Source of the DNA: Streptomyces sp. NBC_00576
GTDB taxonomy: Bacteria > Actinomycetota > Actinomycetes > Streptomycetales > Streptomycetaceae
Direction: 5' to 3'
NCBI RefSeq assembly: GCF_036345175.1
Contig: NZ_CP107780.1
Coordinates: forward strand, 186,001 to 250,000
DNA: 64,000 nucleotides
In this document: in pieces, positions 52,775 to 61,389 of the stretch
Position numbering within the stretch: position 1 is the stretch's first letter
Layout: each line of letters starts with the position of its first letter
Program-made: the position numbers and the translations under genes
The notes under the pieces: generated by a model
Seen by the model: the letters and a program-made list of their open reading frames with translations, nothing else
Told to the model about the DNA's origin: nothing
Database searches by the model: none

Positions 52775-53146
52775 GTGGCGTCGGTGTTCGGTCTGCTGGA
52801 GGCCAGAGAGAAGAGGGGCCGGGAGGAGATCACGCGGTTGCGGGTGCAGGCCGCCCTCGGTGAGGCGGAACTCGAACTTCAGCGGCTGGTGGATGCCCGG
52901 GTGGCGGTGACCGGGGTGCCGGCCGGGCCGCCTTTGGTGGTCATGGGGTCGACGGAAAGCGCGGTGGCGCGCTCGACGGCGCCCCGGCGGGAGTCGGGCG
53001 TGGTGGCGAGAACCCTCGCGCAGGACTACCAGCGGATCTTGTCGGTGCTGGAGTCTGAAGCAGCCCAGGAGGGCATGGGCTGCCAGCAACTGGCTGTCGC
53101 GTTGGGACAACAGGCTGTCTTGGCGAAGACCGGCTGGTGTAGGTGA
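52775..53146 (+). CDS. Hypothetical protein with N-terminal coiled coil, probably truncated
   Basis: GTG 52775 opens ASVFGLLEAREKRGREEITR and LRVQAALGEAELELQRLVDA, a coiled coil. It is followed by a short Pro/Gly linker and a winged-helix-like start (LAQDYQRILSVLESEAAQEG), stopping at 53146 just where related Streptomyces proteins continue into a DNA-binding helix. Such proteins are often encoded beside insertion sequences. The early stop suggests a damaged gene. Confidence 0.45.
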   Translation: MASVFGLLEAREKRGREEITRLRVQAALGEAELELQRLVDARVAVTGVPAGPPLVVMGSTESAVARSTAPRRESGVVARTLAQDYQRILSVLESEAAQEGMGCQQLAVALGQQAVLAKTGWCR

Positions 53147-53485
53147 GTGATCGAACGCCTGGCCCTTCTGCCGTTTGCCGCACCGCTGTTGCTTGACCTC
53201 GGCGGCAGCGCACCGGTGGCGCCATGCAGTGTCTGCTCGGCCGGCTTTCTCTGGCCGGGATCCACCGGGCCCGCTGATGGCAGATCCCGGATCGCCCGGG
53301 CCTCTCGTCGGCGGCGTGGGCTACGAGAAGAAGTGAAGCAAGGAAGTGTCACCTGCTGACCATCAGGTGACCGCCACTCGTCGGGCGCTTTGTCGGATCG
53401 CAGGAAACGATGGGGGACGTCACCGCTCGCAACCGGCCACCGACACACCGCGGGAAACACCCGAACCGCGCTGGAAGGACACGTC
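53147..53485. other. Leader region of the carboxylesterase gene
   Basis: No protein family is recognised in any frame. It should contain the promoter for the following three-gene run. Confidence 0.4.
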
Positions 53486-54922
53486 ATGACCGCGACCGCT
53501 TCCAAGGCTCCGACTGCACCAGGGGTGCGGTCCTGGTGGGGGATCCCGTACGCCACCGCCGAGCGGTATCGCCGCCCCGTGGTCGCGGACTTCGATCCAG
53601 ACCGACCCTATGACCGCAAGGGCGTCGTCTCTGTCCAGCCCGACAGCGGCGACTGGCTCGAAGCGGACAGCGGGATGGGCGAGGACTGCCTGAACCTGAA
53701 CCTGTGGGCCCCTGAGCAGCCGGCCGACAAGGCGCTCCCGGTGACCGTGTACATCCATGGCGGCGGATTCGAGTACGGCGCGAACACCCAGATCACCTCC
53801 AACGCCTCCGGTCTCGCCGCGACGGGGCGCGTGGTGGGCGTGTCGGTCAACTACCGGCTCGGCGCCCTGGGCGCGCTCTCGCTCTCGCAGTACGGCGGCG
53901 CCCTGGCTGAGGCCAGCAACCTCTTCCTCCAGGACGTCACCGCCGCGCTCACCTGGATCCAGCGCAACATCGCCCACTTCGGCGGCGACCCCGACCAGGT
54001 CACGGTCTACGGCCACAGCGCCGGCGCCTACTCCACCTTCGGTCTGCTCGGCGCCTCCTCCGCCGACGGCCTGTACCGGCGACTGGCCGGGTTCTCCGGC
54101 GGGCCCGCTCGTAGCGTCCCGGCCTGGTGGGCCGAGGAGCTCGCGCACCTGTTCGTCACCGAACTCGGCGTCGCGGACAACCCGGAGAAGCTGCTCGACC
54201 TCGACGCGGTCTCCCTGAGGGACGCCCTGCGCAAGGTCGCCCCGACGGACCTCGGAGTCCGCGGCGGGGTGGACAACAAGGCCACCGGTGTCGTCCTGGA
54301 CATCGGACAGCCTGGCGCGGTGGTGCACGCCCATCCCATGGACGTCCTTAACTCGGGCGCGCACCGCGATGTCGACGTGCTGCTGAGCATGGCGAGTGAC
54401 GACATGGGGTGGTGGGTGGCGAACGACCTCGACCGTTTCGACCCGCACACCCTCGACCGCGTCGTCGACGAGGTCGCGGGGTGGCGTATTTCCTGCTCCC
54501 GCGCGAAGAAGATCGTCGACGCCTACGACCAGGGCGGCCGTACCCCGGCCGAGGTCCGCGCCGCGGTCATGGCGGACTACCTCTTCGCGCTCCCGGCCGC
54601 CCGCGGCGCCCTGGCGCACGCCGCCGCGGGCGGCAACGCCCATCTCCTGATGATCGGGCCCGCCGAGGGCGCGCCCGCGGTGCACGGCACCGAGATGTAC
54701 GCCCTGGTCGGCCAGGAACAGCCGGGCCGCAGCCCCGAACAGGCCGAGCGTGACACGCGGATCCGCGACATCGTGCTCGACTTCGCCACCGGTGAGCAGA
54801 CCCGGCTGTGGCCCGCTGTCACGGACAAACCCACCTCGGGAAGCGTCGGCAACCCTCCCTTCGAGGCCCATGCCCACTACCAGGCGGCCCTCGACCTGTG
54901 GGAGGGCATCGACCGCCCCTGA
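53486..54922 (+). CDS. Type-B carboxylesterase
   Basis: A 478-residue carboxylesterase/lipase family enzyme. ATG 53486 has GGAAGGA upstream. Family motifs are EDCLNLNLWAP, IHGGGFEYG (oxyanion hole) and the nucleophile elbow GHSAGAYS (GxSxG with His in place of the more usual Glu). The histidine and acid lie further on. It has no signal peptide, so it acts inside the cell on an ester substrate. It leads a plus-strand run with an MDR dehydrogenase and a SnoaL-like protein, consistent with a small xenobiotic or secondary-metabolite route. Confidence 0.87.
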   Translation: MTATASKAPTAPGVRSWWGIPYATAERYRRPVVADFDPDRPYDRKGVVSVQPDSGDWLEADSGMGEDCLNLNLWAPEQPADKALPVTVYIHGGGFEYGANTQITSNASGLAATGRVVGVSVNYRLGALGALSLSQYGGALAEASNLFLQDVTAALTWIQRNIAHFGGDPDQVTVYGHSAGAYSTFGLLGASSADGLYRRLAGFSGGPARSVPAWWAEELAHLFVTELGVADNPEKLLDLDAVSLRDALRKVAPTDLGVRGGVDNKATGVVLDIGQPGAVVHAHPMDVLNSGAHRDVDVLLSMASDDMGWWVANDLDRFDPHTLDRVVDEVAGWRISCSRAKKIVDAYDQGGRTPAEVRAAVMADYLFALPAARGALAHAAAGGNAHLLMIGPAEGAPAVHGTEMYALVGQEQPGRSPEQAERDTRIRDIVLDFATGEQTRLWPAVTDKPTSGSVGNPPFEAHAHYQAALDLWEGIDRP

Positions 54923-55050
54923 CGGTCACCGCGCGATCCCGAGATGCGCAACGGCGCAGGGTCACCACTGACTGATCACCCGGGCACCTGTGCCTGGAGC
55001 CCCGGCTCCGTTTTCACATTCCCGGGGACGAACAGAACAAGGAGCTCGGC

Positions 55051-56073
55051 ATGAGCCAATCGACAGCAACCGGCGGCGCCGCACCGGCGACGATGCGGGC
55101 CGTCGTCGTCACCCGGCCCGGCGGCCTCGACGCACTGGAGATCGAGGATGTGCCGGTGCCCGTCCGCAAGCCCGGCTGGGTGCGGATCAAGGTGAAGGCG
55201 TTCGGCGTCAACGAGTCCGAGGTCACCACCCGCAAGGGCGAGTCGGACGCGGTGGTCACCTACCCGCGGGTGCCCGGCATCGAGGGCGTCGGCGTGGTCG
55301 ACGAGGCCGACGAGGACAGCGGGCTGCGGCCGGGACAGCAGGTGGCCACGATGATGGGCGGCATGGGCCGCTCGTACGACGGCGCGTACGCCCAGTACGT
55401 CACCGTCCCCGCCGGGCAGGTCATCCCGTTCGAGACCAGCCTGCCGTGGGACGTCGTCGGCGCGCTGCCCGAGATGTTCCAGACCGCCTACGGATCCCTG
55501 ACCCGCGGCCTGGACCTCAAAGCCGGGCAGACGCTGCTGATCCGCGGCGGCACCTCCTCGGTCGGGCTGAGCGCGGCCACCATCGCGAAGGACCTCGGCG
55601 CCACCGTCATCTCCACCACCCGCAGCCCCGGCCGGGCCGGGGAACTGCGGGCCGCGGGCGTCGACCATCCCCTCGTCGACAACGGCACCCTCGCCGACCA
55701 GGTGCGCGAGCTGATCCCGGACGGCGTCGACGCCGCCCTGGAACTGGTCGGCTGCTCGGTCCTCCCCGACACCCTCCGCACCGTCCGCCGGCACGGCACC
55801 GTCTGCTTCACCGGAGCCCTGGCAGGCCAGTGGTCCATCCCGGACTTCACCCCGTTCATGATCCCGTTCGGGGTACGCCTGACCTCCTACGGCGGTCAGG
55901 CCAGCGACCTCCCGGCCGACGTCTTCGCCCACCAGCTCCAGGCCATCGCCGCAGGACGCCTCAACGTCCCGGTCGCGAAGGTCTACCACGGCCTGGAACA
56001 AGTCCGAGACGCCCAGGCCGACCTCGAATCCGGCACCACGCCGGGCAAGCACGTCGTCGTCCTGGACGACTGA
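55051..56073 (+). CDS. Zinc-independent MDR/quinone oxidoreductase-like dehydrogenase
   Basis: A 340-residue medium-chain dehydrogenase. It lacks the structural-zinc cysteines and has the QOR-like pattern: RAVVVTRPGGLDALEIEDVP at the start, FGVNESEVTTRKGE, the Rossmann motif LLIRGGTSSVGLSAATIAKD and KVYHGLEQVRDAQADLE at the end. It would reduce an enone, quinone or similar with NADPH. ATG 55051 follows AAGGAG. It is in the same direction as the esterase, 128 bases on. Confidence 0.85.
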   Translation: MSQSTATGGAAPATMRAVVVTRPGGLDALEIEDVPVPVRKPGWVRIKVKAFGVNESEVTTRKGESDAVVTYPRVPGIEGVGVVDEADEDSGLRPGQQVATMMGGMGRSYDGAYAQYVTVPAGQVIPFETSLPWDVVGALPEMFQTAYGSLTRGLDLKAGQTLLIRGGTSSVGLSAATIAKDLGATVISTTRSPGRAGELRAAGVDHPLVDNGTLADQVRELIPDGVDAALELVGCSVLPDTLRTVRRHGTVCFTGALAGQWSIPDFTPFMIPFGVRLTSYGGQASDLPADVFAHQLQAIAAGRLNVPVAKVYHGLEQVRDAQADLESGTTPGKHVVVLDD

Positions 56074-56140
56074 AAGAAACACATCCCCTGGTTCGCCGAC
56101 AGGCACCGGCTGGGGCGTGCACAAAGAAAGGGAGGACGCC

Positions 56141-56572
56141 GTGGGCGTCAACAAGGAAGAAGTCAGCAAGACCATCATCGAGCTGGAGAAGTCGTACAAC
56201 GAACGCTTCAGCGTCGGCGACCCGGGCGGCTACCTGGACGGCTTCGCGGACGAGGTGAGCTACTTCGACCCGATCCTCGAGAACATCGTCGTCGGCAAGG
56301 AGAAGACCGTCGCGTGGCTGTCGTCCATCTACTCCAACCCGCACATCGTGCGCAGCGAGTACCTCAACCCGACGGTCCACGTCGGCGACAGCGGCGACTT
56401 CGCCGTCCTGGCTTACAACCTGAAGACCTACGTGCTCGACGAGGACGGCAACGAGAAGCAGCGGCGCGCCTGGAACGCCACGCACGGCTACCGGCTCGTC
56501 GACGGCCAGTGGTTCATCGTGCACTCCAACTGGGCGTTCTCCCAGACCGTGACCGAAAGGATCGCCTCCTGA
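56141..56572 (+). CDS. SnoaL/NTF2-like protein (DUF4440 type)
   Basis: A 143-residue NTF2-fold protein; GTG 56141 is selected because GGGAGGA lies six bases upstream. Typical text is IIELEKSYNERFSVGDPGGY, VSYFDPILENIVVGKEKTVA and HGYRLVDGQWFIVHSNWAFS. Such proteins act as isomerases, dehydratases or cyclases on small molecules. It follows the MDR gene by 67 bases and probably shares its transcript. A stub of a near relative lies just downstream. Confidence 0.78.
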   Translation: MGVNKEEVSKTIIELEKSYNERFSVGDPGGYLDGFADEVSYFDPILENIVVGKEKTVAWLSSIYSNPHIVRSEYLNPTVHVGDSGDFAVLAYNLKTYVLDEDGNEKQRRAWNATHGYRLVDGQWFIVHSNWAFSQTVTERIAS

Positions 56573-56740
56573 CCGCGGCGCAGCCTGTGGTCCCCAGCCT
56601 GACCGGGTTCCTCCGGCATGGCGAGCGGGGCCCCGCCTGTGCCGCCGGCATTCGGCCAGTGGTCGTCCCAGCCGCACCGATCAGCTCCGAGACACGCCCC
56701 GCGACACCAGCGCACCCGAATGACCGAACGTCAGGATCCC

Positions 56741-56885
56741 ATGATCACCGACAACGCAACCGACGCCTACAGCTCCTTCACCGTGACCGACCTGGAATCG
56801 ACCCGCACCTTTCGACGACGAGTGGCATGTCGGGCACTTTCGCTGGGCGTTCACGCAGACCGCGAAGGCAGCCATCTCCTCCTGA
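56741..56885 (+). pseudogene. Fused stubs of a VOC gene start and a SnoaL-like gene end
   Basis: ATG 56741 starts ITDNATDAYSSFTVTDLEST-RTF, the first strand and helix of a VOC protein. At 56811 the text switches frame to FDDEWHVGHFRWAFTQTAKA-AISS and TGA 56885, matching the ending of the SnoaL-like protein just upstream (QWFIVHSNWAFSQTVTERIAS). A deletion has joined the two genes. Confidence 0.6.
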
Positions 56886-56912
56886 CGGGCAAGGCGTCTC
56901 CGCCGCGTTGCG

Positions 56913-57848
56913 TCACGCGCCGGTCCTCGCCTCGCGGGCAGCGAAGGCGGCCGGGGTGAGACCGGTGCGGTCGCGGAAGAAGCGGCCGAAGTTCGCGGGA
57001 TCGCTGAAGCCCAGGTGGACGGCCACCGTCCGGGCGTCCCACCGGGCACCTCCCAGCAGACGCCGGGCTTCCAAGAGGCGGCGTTCGTCGATGAGTTCAC
57101 GTACCCCCTTGCCGGTGACGTCCCGGGCCGCGCGGCTCAGGGTGCGGACCGAACAGCCGAGCAGCTCGGCGTAGTCCGCGGCTTGATGCAGCTCCCGGAA
57201 GTGCAGTTCCAGGGCGTCCAGGAAGCGTCCGTACCTGTCGGTGCGGCCCGTGCCGGCCGTGGCCGTACCGATGGGGGCGATGCCCGGGACGTTGGTCAGG
57301 CGCAGCAGCAGCGATTCGAGCAGGCTGCGGCGCAGAGCGTGGTGGATGTCGAGGGAGCGGCGCCCGAGTGCGCGGTGTTCGTCCAGGAGCTGGAGCGCCG
57401 TCTGCTGGAGCCAGGCGGCGTCGTCGGCTTGCGGGCCCAGCACGGCCGGGGCGTCGTGCGCGGTGAGCGGGGCCAGCAGACGGGCGATGTCGGGCCGCAG
57501 TACATCCGGTTCGAACAGGACGAACGGGCCGCGGGCGGAGCCGGGCGGATGCCAGCACAGCGTGTGTCCGGGACGCACCCACAGCCACTGGGTGGGGGCG
57601 ACGGTCCGTGTGACGTGGTCGACGTCGTGCCGCAGCTCGCCCTCGGTGACCGCGATGAGGTAGTGGAAGGTGGCGCGGACCGGACGGGGCGGGCTCCACG
57701 GCCAGTCGTCGTGCTGGGCGAAGAAGTCCTCGATGGTGTTCACCTCCAGGCCGTACGGAGTACCGACCGGGGGCTGGAAACCGTACAGCGGAACCGCGGC
57801 CGGTTCAGCCCATCCGCTTGGGCTGGGGTGTCGCTTGTCGACCATCAT
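56913..57848 (-). CDS. AraC-family transcriptional regulator
   Basis: A 311-residue regulator. The C-terminal double helix-turn-helix reads ADYAELLGCSVRTLSRAARD and TVAVHLGFSDPANFGRFFRD-RTGLTPAAF. The N-terminal cupin-like domain (FHYLIAVTEGELRHDVDHVT and RPGHTLCWHPPGSARGPFVL) would bind the inducer. It converges on the esterase/MDR/SnoaL run and diverges from the MmcQ-like pair, so either could be its target. ATG 57848 gives a full-length protein. Confidence 0.87.
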   Translation of the reverse strand: MMVDKRHPSPSGWAEPAAVPLYGFQPPVGTPYGLEVNTIEDFFAQHDDWPWSPPRPVRATFHYLIAVTEGELRHDVDHVTRTVAPTQWLWVRPGHTLCWHPPGSARGPFVLFEPDVLRPDIARLLAPLTAHDAPAVLGPQADDAAWLQQTALQLLDEHRALGRRSLDIHHALRRSLLESLLLRLTNVPGIAPIGTATAGTGRTDRYGRFLDALELHFRELHQAADYAELLGCSVRTLSRAARDVTGKGVRELIDERRLLEARRLLGGARWDARTVAVHLGFSDPANFGRFFRDRTGLTPAAFAAREARTGA

Positions 57849-57974
57849 GTGTCCGCAGTCTACTGCGCCTTATGCCGGTTTCGGGGAGAGAGTGGGAGGT
57901 GCCGCCACGACCGCGCGGCGCGCCACTCGCGTCATGGGTGCCCAGCCCGCGCTCACCCGATGAAGGAAACGTTC

Positions 57975-58370
57975 ATGAACGGAACGGCCCTGCACAAGAC
58001 CGCCGCCGCCTGCGCCGAGGAGCTTCCCGGAGCCCGGGTTGAGCATCCCTTCGGTGACGACTGGGAGGTCTTCAAAGTACGCGGCAAGGTGTTCATGCTG
58101 ATGACCGAGGTCCCCGGGCGTCCCGTCGTGATCCTCAAGGCGGACCCCGGCGAGGCCCACGCCCTGCGGGAGCAGTACAGCCACATCACCCCCGGCTACC
58201 ACATGAACAAGAAGCACTGGATCACCCTGGAGAGCGGAGAAGGCGTCGACCAGGAGCTCGTCAGGGAGCTCGTCACCGACTCCTACCGGCTCGTCGTCTC
58301 CCACCTGCCCAAGGCCGAGCAGCCCGTCGACCCGCACACCTACGGCACCGGCACGCGGGCGGCCCGGTGA
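57975..58370 (+). CDS. MmcQ/YjbR-family DNA-binding-like protein (first of a pair)
   Basis: A 131-residue protein of the YjbR/CyaY-like fold. ATG 57975 follows GAAGGAAAC. Typical wording is ARVEHPFGDDWEVFKVRGKV-FMLM, VVILKADPGEAHALREQYSH-ITPGYHMNKKHWITL and LVRELVTDSYRLVVSHLPK. The biochemical role of the family is unclear. It overlaps the following paralogue by four bases, so they are co-translated. Confidence 0.85.
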   Translation: MNGTALHKTAAACAEELPGARVEHPFGDDWEVFKVRGKVFMLMTEVPGRPVVILKADPGEAHALREQYSHITPGYHMNKKHWITLESGEGVDQELVRELVTDSYRLVVSHLPKAEQPVDPHTYGTGTRAAR

Positions 58371-58735
58371 GCGCGGCCGGCGACCGGCTCCAGGACGCCG
58401 CCCGCCAGGCGGCCCTGACCCTCCCCGACGTCAGCCACGGCTACCCCTTCACCCCCGGCCTCGACGTGTACAAGGTCGCGGGCAGGGTGTTCCTGATCGT
58501 CACCGACGACCCGGACGATCAGATCATCACGGTCAAGTGCGAACCCGAACACGCCCGCGCGCACGTACGCGGCCACGCCTCGATCACACCGGGCCGCTAC
58601 CTCGACAAACGCCACTGGATCTCGCTCGGGCCTGGCCCCGGCATCACCGAGCGGCTGATCACCGACGCGGTCGAGGATTCCTACGACCTAGCCGTCGAGC
58701 GGCTGCCGCGACGCGACCGCCCCGGTGCCCGATGA
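58367..58735 (+). CDS. MmcQ/YjbR-family protein (second of a pair)
   Basis: A 122-residue paralogue of the preceding gene, starting at the GTGA overlap. The same fold is read from VSHGYPFTPGLDVYKVAGRV-FLIV, ITVKCEPEHARAHVRGHASI-TPGRYLDKRHWISL and DAVEDSYDLAVERLPRRDRP. The divergence between the two suggests an old duplication, possibly a heterodimer. Confidence 0.85.
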   Translation: MSAAGDRLQDAARQAALTLPDVSHGYPFTPGLDVYKVAGRVFLIVTDDPDDQIITVKCEPEHARAHVRGHASITPGRYLDKRHWISLGPGPGITERLITDAVEDSYDLAVERLPRRDRPGAR

Positions 58736-58835
58736 ACGCCGCGAGCTTCCCCACGAGCGGCTGAGCCGACGCCTGTCAGTGCCCCGTGCAAGGCTCGCCA
58801 CGTCCGCACACGTCCACCTGCGATCCGAGAGACCG

Positions 58836-60149
58836 ATGGAACCGACCGAAGCGACCCTGCCGCTCTTCGACGAGGAGCCCGCCCGGCCCCTCGCCGACCG
58901 CCTGCGCCCCACCCAGCTGGAAGATGTCGTCGGGCAGGACCACCTCCTTGGCCCGGATGCCCCGCTGGGCCGCATGGTCGCCCAGCAGCGCCTCAGCTCC
59001 GCCATTCTGTGGGGTCCGCCCGGCGTCGGGAAGACGACCATCGCCCGGCTCCTCGCGGACGCCGGCAACCTGGCCTTCGAACCGGTGTCGGCCACCTTCT
59101 CCGGCGTGGCTGATCTGCGGAAGGTGTTCGCCGCCGCGCGCAGCCGACGCGGCATCGGCCAGGGCACCCTGCTGTTCGTCGACGAGATCCACCGCTTCAA
59201 CCGCGCCCAGCAGGACAGCTTCCTGCCCTACGTCGAGGACGGCACGATCACCCTGATCGGCGCCACCACGGAGAACCCGAGCTTCGAACTCAACGGCGCC
59301 CTCCTGTCCCGCACCCAGGTCCTCGTCCTCAAACTCCTCGACGAAGCCGCACTGTCCACGCTCCTCGACCGCGCCGAGCAGCTCACCGGCCACCGTCTGC
59401 CCCTGGACGACGACGCCCGCCGCGCCCTGATCGCCATGGCGGACGGCGACGGCCGCTACCTCCTCAACATGGCCGAACAGCTCCAGGCCCTCCCCGACAC
59501 CGAGACCCCCCTGGACACGGCCGCGCTCGCCCATCACATCCAGCAGCGGGCCCCGCTGTACGACAAGGCGCAGGAGGGCCACTACAACCTGATCTCCGCG
59601 CTGCACAAGTCGATGCGCGGCTCCGACCCGGACGCGGCCCTGTACTGGCTCGCCCGCATGCTCGACGGCGGCGAGGACCCGCTGTTCGTGGCCCGCCGCC
59701 TGGTCCGCTTCGCGAACGAGGACATCGGCATGGCCGACCCGCACGCCGTCCAGCAGGCCCTGGCCGCCTGGGACGTGTACGAGCGACTCGGCTCCCCCGA
59801 GGGCGAGTTGGCGATCGCCCAGGCCGTCGTCTACCTCGCCACTGCCCCCAAGTCCATCGCCGTCTACCGCGGCTTCAACGCCGCACACCGATCAGCCCGG
59901 CACACCGGCTCACTCATGCCACCCGCCCACATCCTCAACGCCCCGACCCGACTGATGAAGAACCTCGGCTACGGCAAGGACTACCAGTACGACCCGGACA
60001 CAGCCGACGGCTTCTCCGGTGACGACTACTTCCCCAACGACATGCACCGCGAGACGTACTACCAGCCCACCCGCAACGGCTACGAAGCCCAGATCACCGA
60101 GCGCCTGCGCCACTGGGCCGCTCTACGTGCTCGCCGGCAACGCGGCTGA
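58836..60149 (+). CDS. rarA: Replication-associated recombination protein A (RarA/MgsA AAA ATPase)
   Basis: A 437-residue AAA+ ATPase related to clamp-loader subunits, acting at stalled replication forks. Motifs are RPTQLEDVVGQDHLLGP, Walker A GPPGVGKTTIARLL, Walker B LLFVDEIHRFN, sensor 1 GATTENPSF, and the RarA-specific C-terminal tetramer domain with LYWLARMLDGGEDPLFVARR, RFANEDIGMADP and FNAAHRSARHTGS. The start is ATG 58836. Full length and intact. A short decayed echo of its own Walker region lies at 60393-60480. Confidence 0.93.
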   Translation: MEPTEATLPLFDEEPARPLADRLRPTQLEDVVGQDHLLGPDAPLGRMVAQQRLSSAILWGPPGVGKTTIARLLADAGNLAFEPVSATFSGVADLRKVFAAARSRRGIGQGTLLFVDEIHRFNRAQQDSFLPYVEDGTITLIGATTENPSFELNGALLSRTQVLVLKLLDEAALSTLLDRAEQLTGHRLPLDDDARRALIAMADGDGRYLLNMAEQLQALPDTETPLDTAALAHHIQQRAPLYDKAQEGHYNLISALHKSMRGSDPDAALYWLARMLDGGEDPLFVARRLVRFANEDIGMADPHAVQQALAAWDVYERLGSPEGELAIAQAVVYLATAPKSIAVYRGFNAAHRSARHTGSLMPPAHILNAPTRLMKNLGYGKDYQYDPDTADGFSGDDYFPNDMHRETYYQPTRNGYEAQITERLRHWAALRARRQRG

Positions 60150-60491
60150 CCGGCCGACACCCACGAAGAATCATCACGGCCGGAGGAGTGAAGACAGCGC
60201 GCCCGACTTGTCCGTGACGTGCACTCACCCGAGCTTGCGCCGCATCCGAGGATGAGGTTCACCTACTCCTCGTCCCTCCCGAAGGAGAGAACACACCCGT
60301 CGAGGAGACGCTAGGCGCTGTTTTCCGACCCTGCCAGAAATCCGACGGCAGCTGGCCGACGGGTTCTCCGGGCGGGAACCGGACCCCAGGGCACTCCTTG
60401 CCCCCCAGATGGACGCGGACGGCAGCGACATGGCTTTCGAACCGATGTCGGCCGCCTACTCCGGCGCGACCGAACCGCCCCAGGCTCCGAT
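60150..60491. other. Intergenic stretch with a rarA-like echo
   Basis: At 60393-60480 the plus strand reads LLAPQMDADGSDMAFEPMSA-AYSGATEP. This parallels LLADAGNLAFEPVSATFSGVAD of RarA itself (about 59050-59115). It looks like a degraded partial copy. Nothing else is recognisable. Confidence 0.45.
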
Positions 60492-60561
60492 GGTAAGTGG
60501 ATCGACTTGCCTCAAGGGTGGTGCGGGAGTTACCTTCAGGTGGTGAGTCCATCGACTTACC
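60492..60561 (+). promoter_or_regulatory. Two operators upstream of the SDR-TetR operon
   Basis: GGTAAGTGGATCGACTTGCC (60492-60511) and GGTGAGTCCATCGACTTACC (60542-60561) are imperfect 20-bp palindromes of the form GGTAAGTC-N4-GACTTACC, with centres 50 bp apart. They share ATCGACTTxCCTCA. The second ends 20 bases before the SDR start. Confidence 0.7.
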
Positions 60562-60581
60562 TCACGACTCGGCAAGGAACA

Positions 60582-61349
60582 ATGAACATGAATCGTCTTG
60601 CGGGCAAGCGCGCCCTCATCACCGGCGGCACGAGTGGGATCGGTCTGGAGACCGCGCAGCGTTTTATCGCGGAGGGCGCCGACGTGCTGGTCACAGGGGT
60701 CACCCCGGCCAGCATCGACAAGGCGCGGCAGATCCTCGGGGACAAGGTGCCGGTGGTGCAGGCCGATGCGCGCGATCTCGATGCGCAGCGCGGCCTGGCG
60801 GAGCGGGTGCGTGAGCACTTCGGGAAGCTGGACGTGGCGTTCCTGAACGCCGGTGTCTCGGACTGGCGGCCGTTCGAGGACCACACGGAGGACAGCTATG
60901 ACCGGCTCTTCGACATCAACGTCAAGAGCGTCTTCTTCCTCACCCAGGCCCTGGTGCCCGTGCTGGCCAACCCGTCCTCCGTCATCCTCAACGCGTCCAA
61001 CAGCGCGCACGGCGGCTACGGGCAGTCGAACGCCTACGCCGCGACGAAGGCAGCCATCGGTTCCCTGATGCGGTCGTGGAACGCGGACCTGCTCAGGTCG
61101 CACGGCATCCGGTTCAACGCAGTCAGCCCCGGCCCCGTGGACACCCCGCTGTACTCCGGCTCCAAGCTCGGGATCGAGGACCCCGCGCAGCAGAAGGCGG
61201 TTCTGGAGGCGATCAGCTCCGGCATCCCGCTGGGGCGCATGGGTCTGCCCGAGGAGGTCGCGGAGGCCGTCGTGTACCTGGCCTCCGATGTCTCCGCCTT
61301 CGCTGTGGGCCAGGACCTTATCCTGGACGGTGGCCAGACCGTTCTCTGA
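60582..61349 (+). CDS. SDR-family oxidoreductase
   Basis: A 255-residue classical short-chain dehydrogenase; ATG 60582 (ATG 60588 possible) follows AAGGAAC. Motifs are TGGTSGIG, LDVAFLNAGVSDW, the catalytic serine in LNASNSAH, YAATK and the C-terminal DLILDGGQTVL. It likely uses NADP(H) on an alcohol or carbonyl substrate of unknown identity. It is 40 bases upstream of a TetR gene on the same strand, with two palindromic operators in its promoter, a typical self-regulated detoxification pair. Confidence 0.87.
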   Translation: MNMNRLAGKRALITGGTSGIGLETAQRFIAEGADVLVTGVTPASIDKARQILGDKVPVVQADARDLDAQRGLAERVREHFGKLDVAFLNAGVSDWRPFEDHTEDSYDRLFDINVKSVFFLTQALVPVLANPSSVILNASNSAHGGYGQSNAYAATKAAIGSLMRSWNADLLRSHGIRFNAVSPGPVDTPLYSGSKLGIEDPAQQKAVLEAISSGIPLGRMGLPEEVAEAVVYLASDVSAFAVGQDLILDGGQTVL

Positions 61350-61389
61350 CAGCGAGGATGCGGCTGGGAGACGGGCGAGGGGCGTGGGT

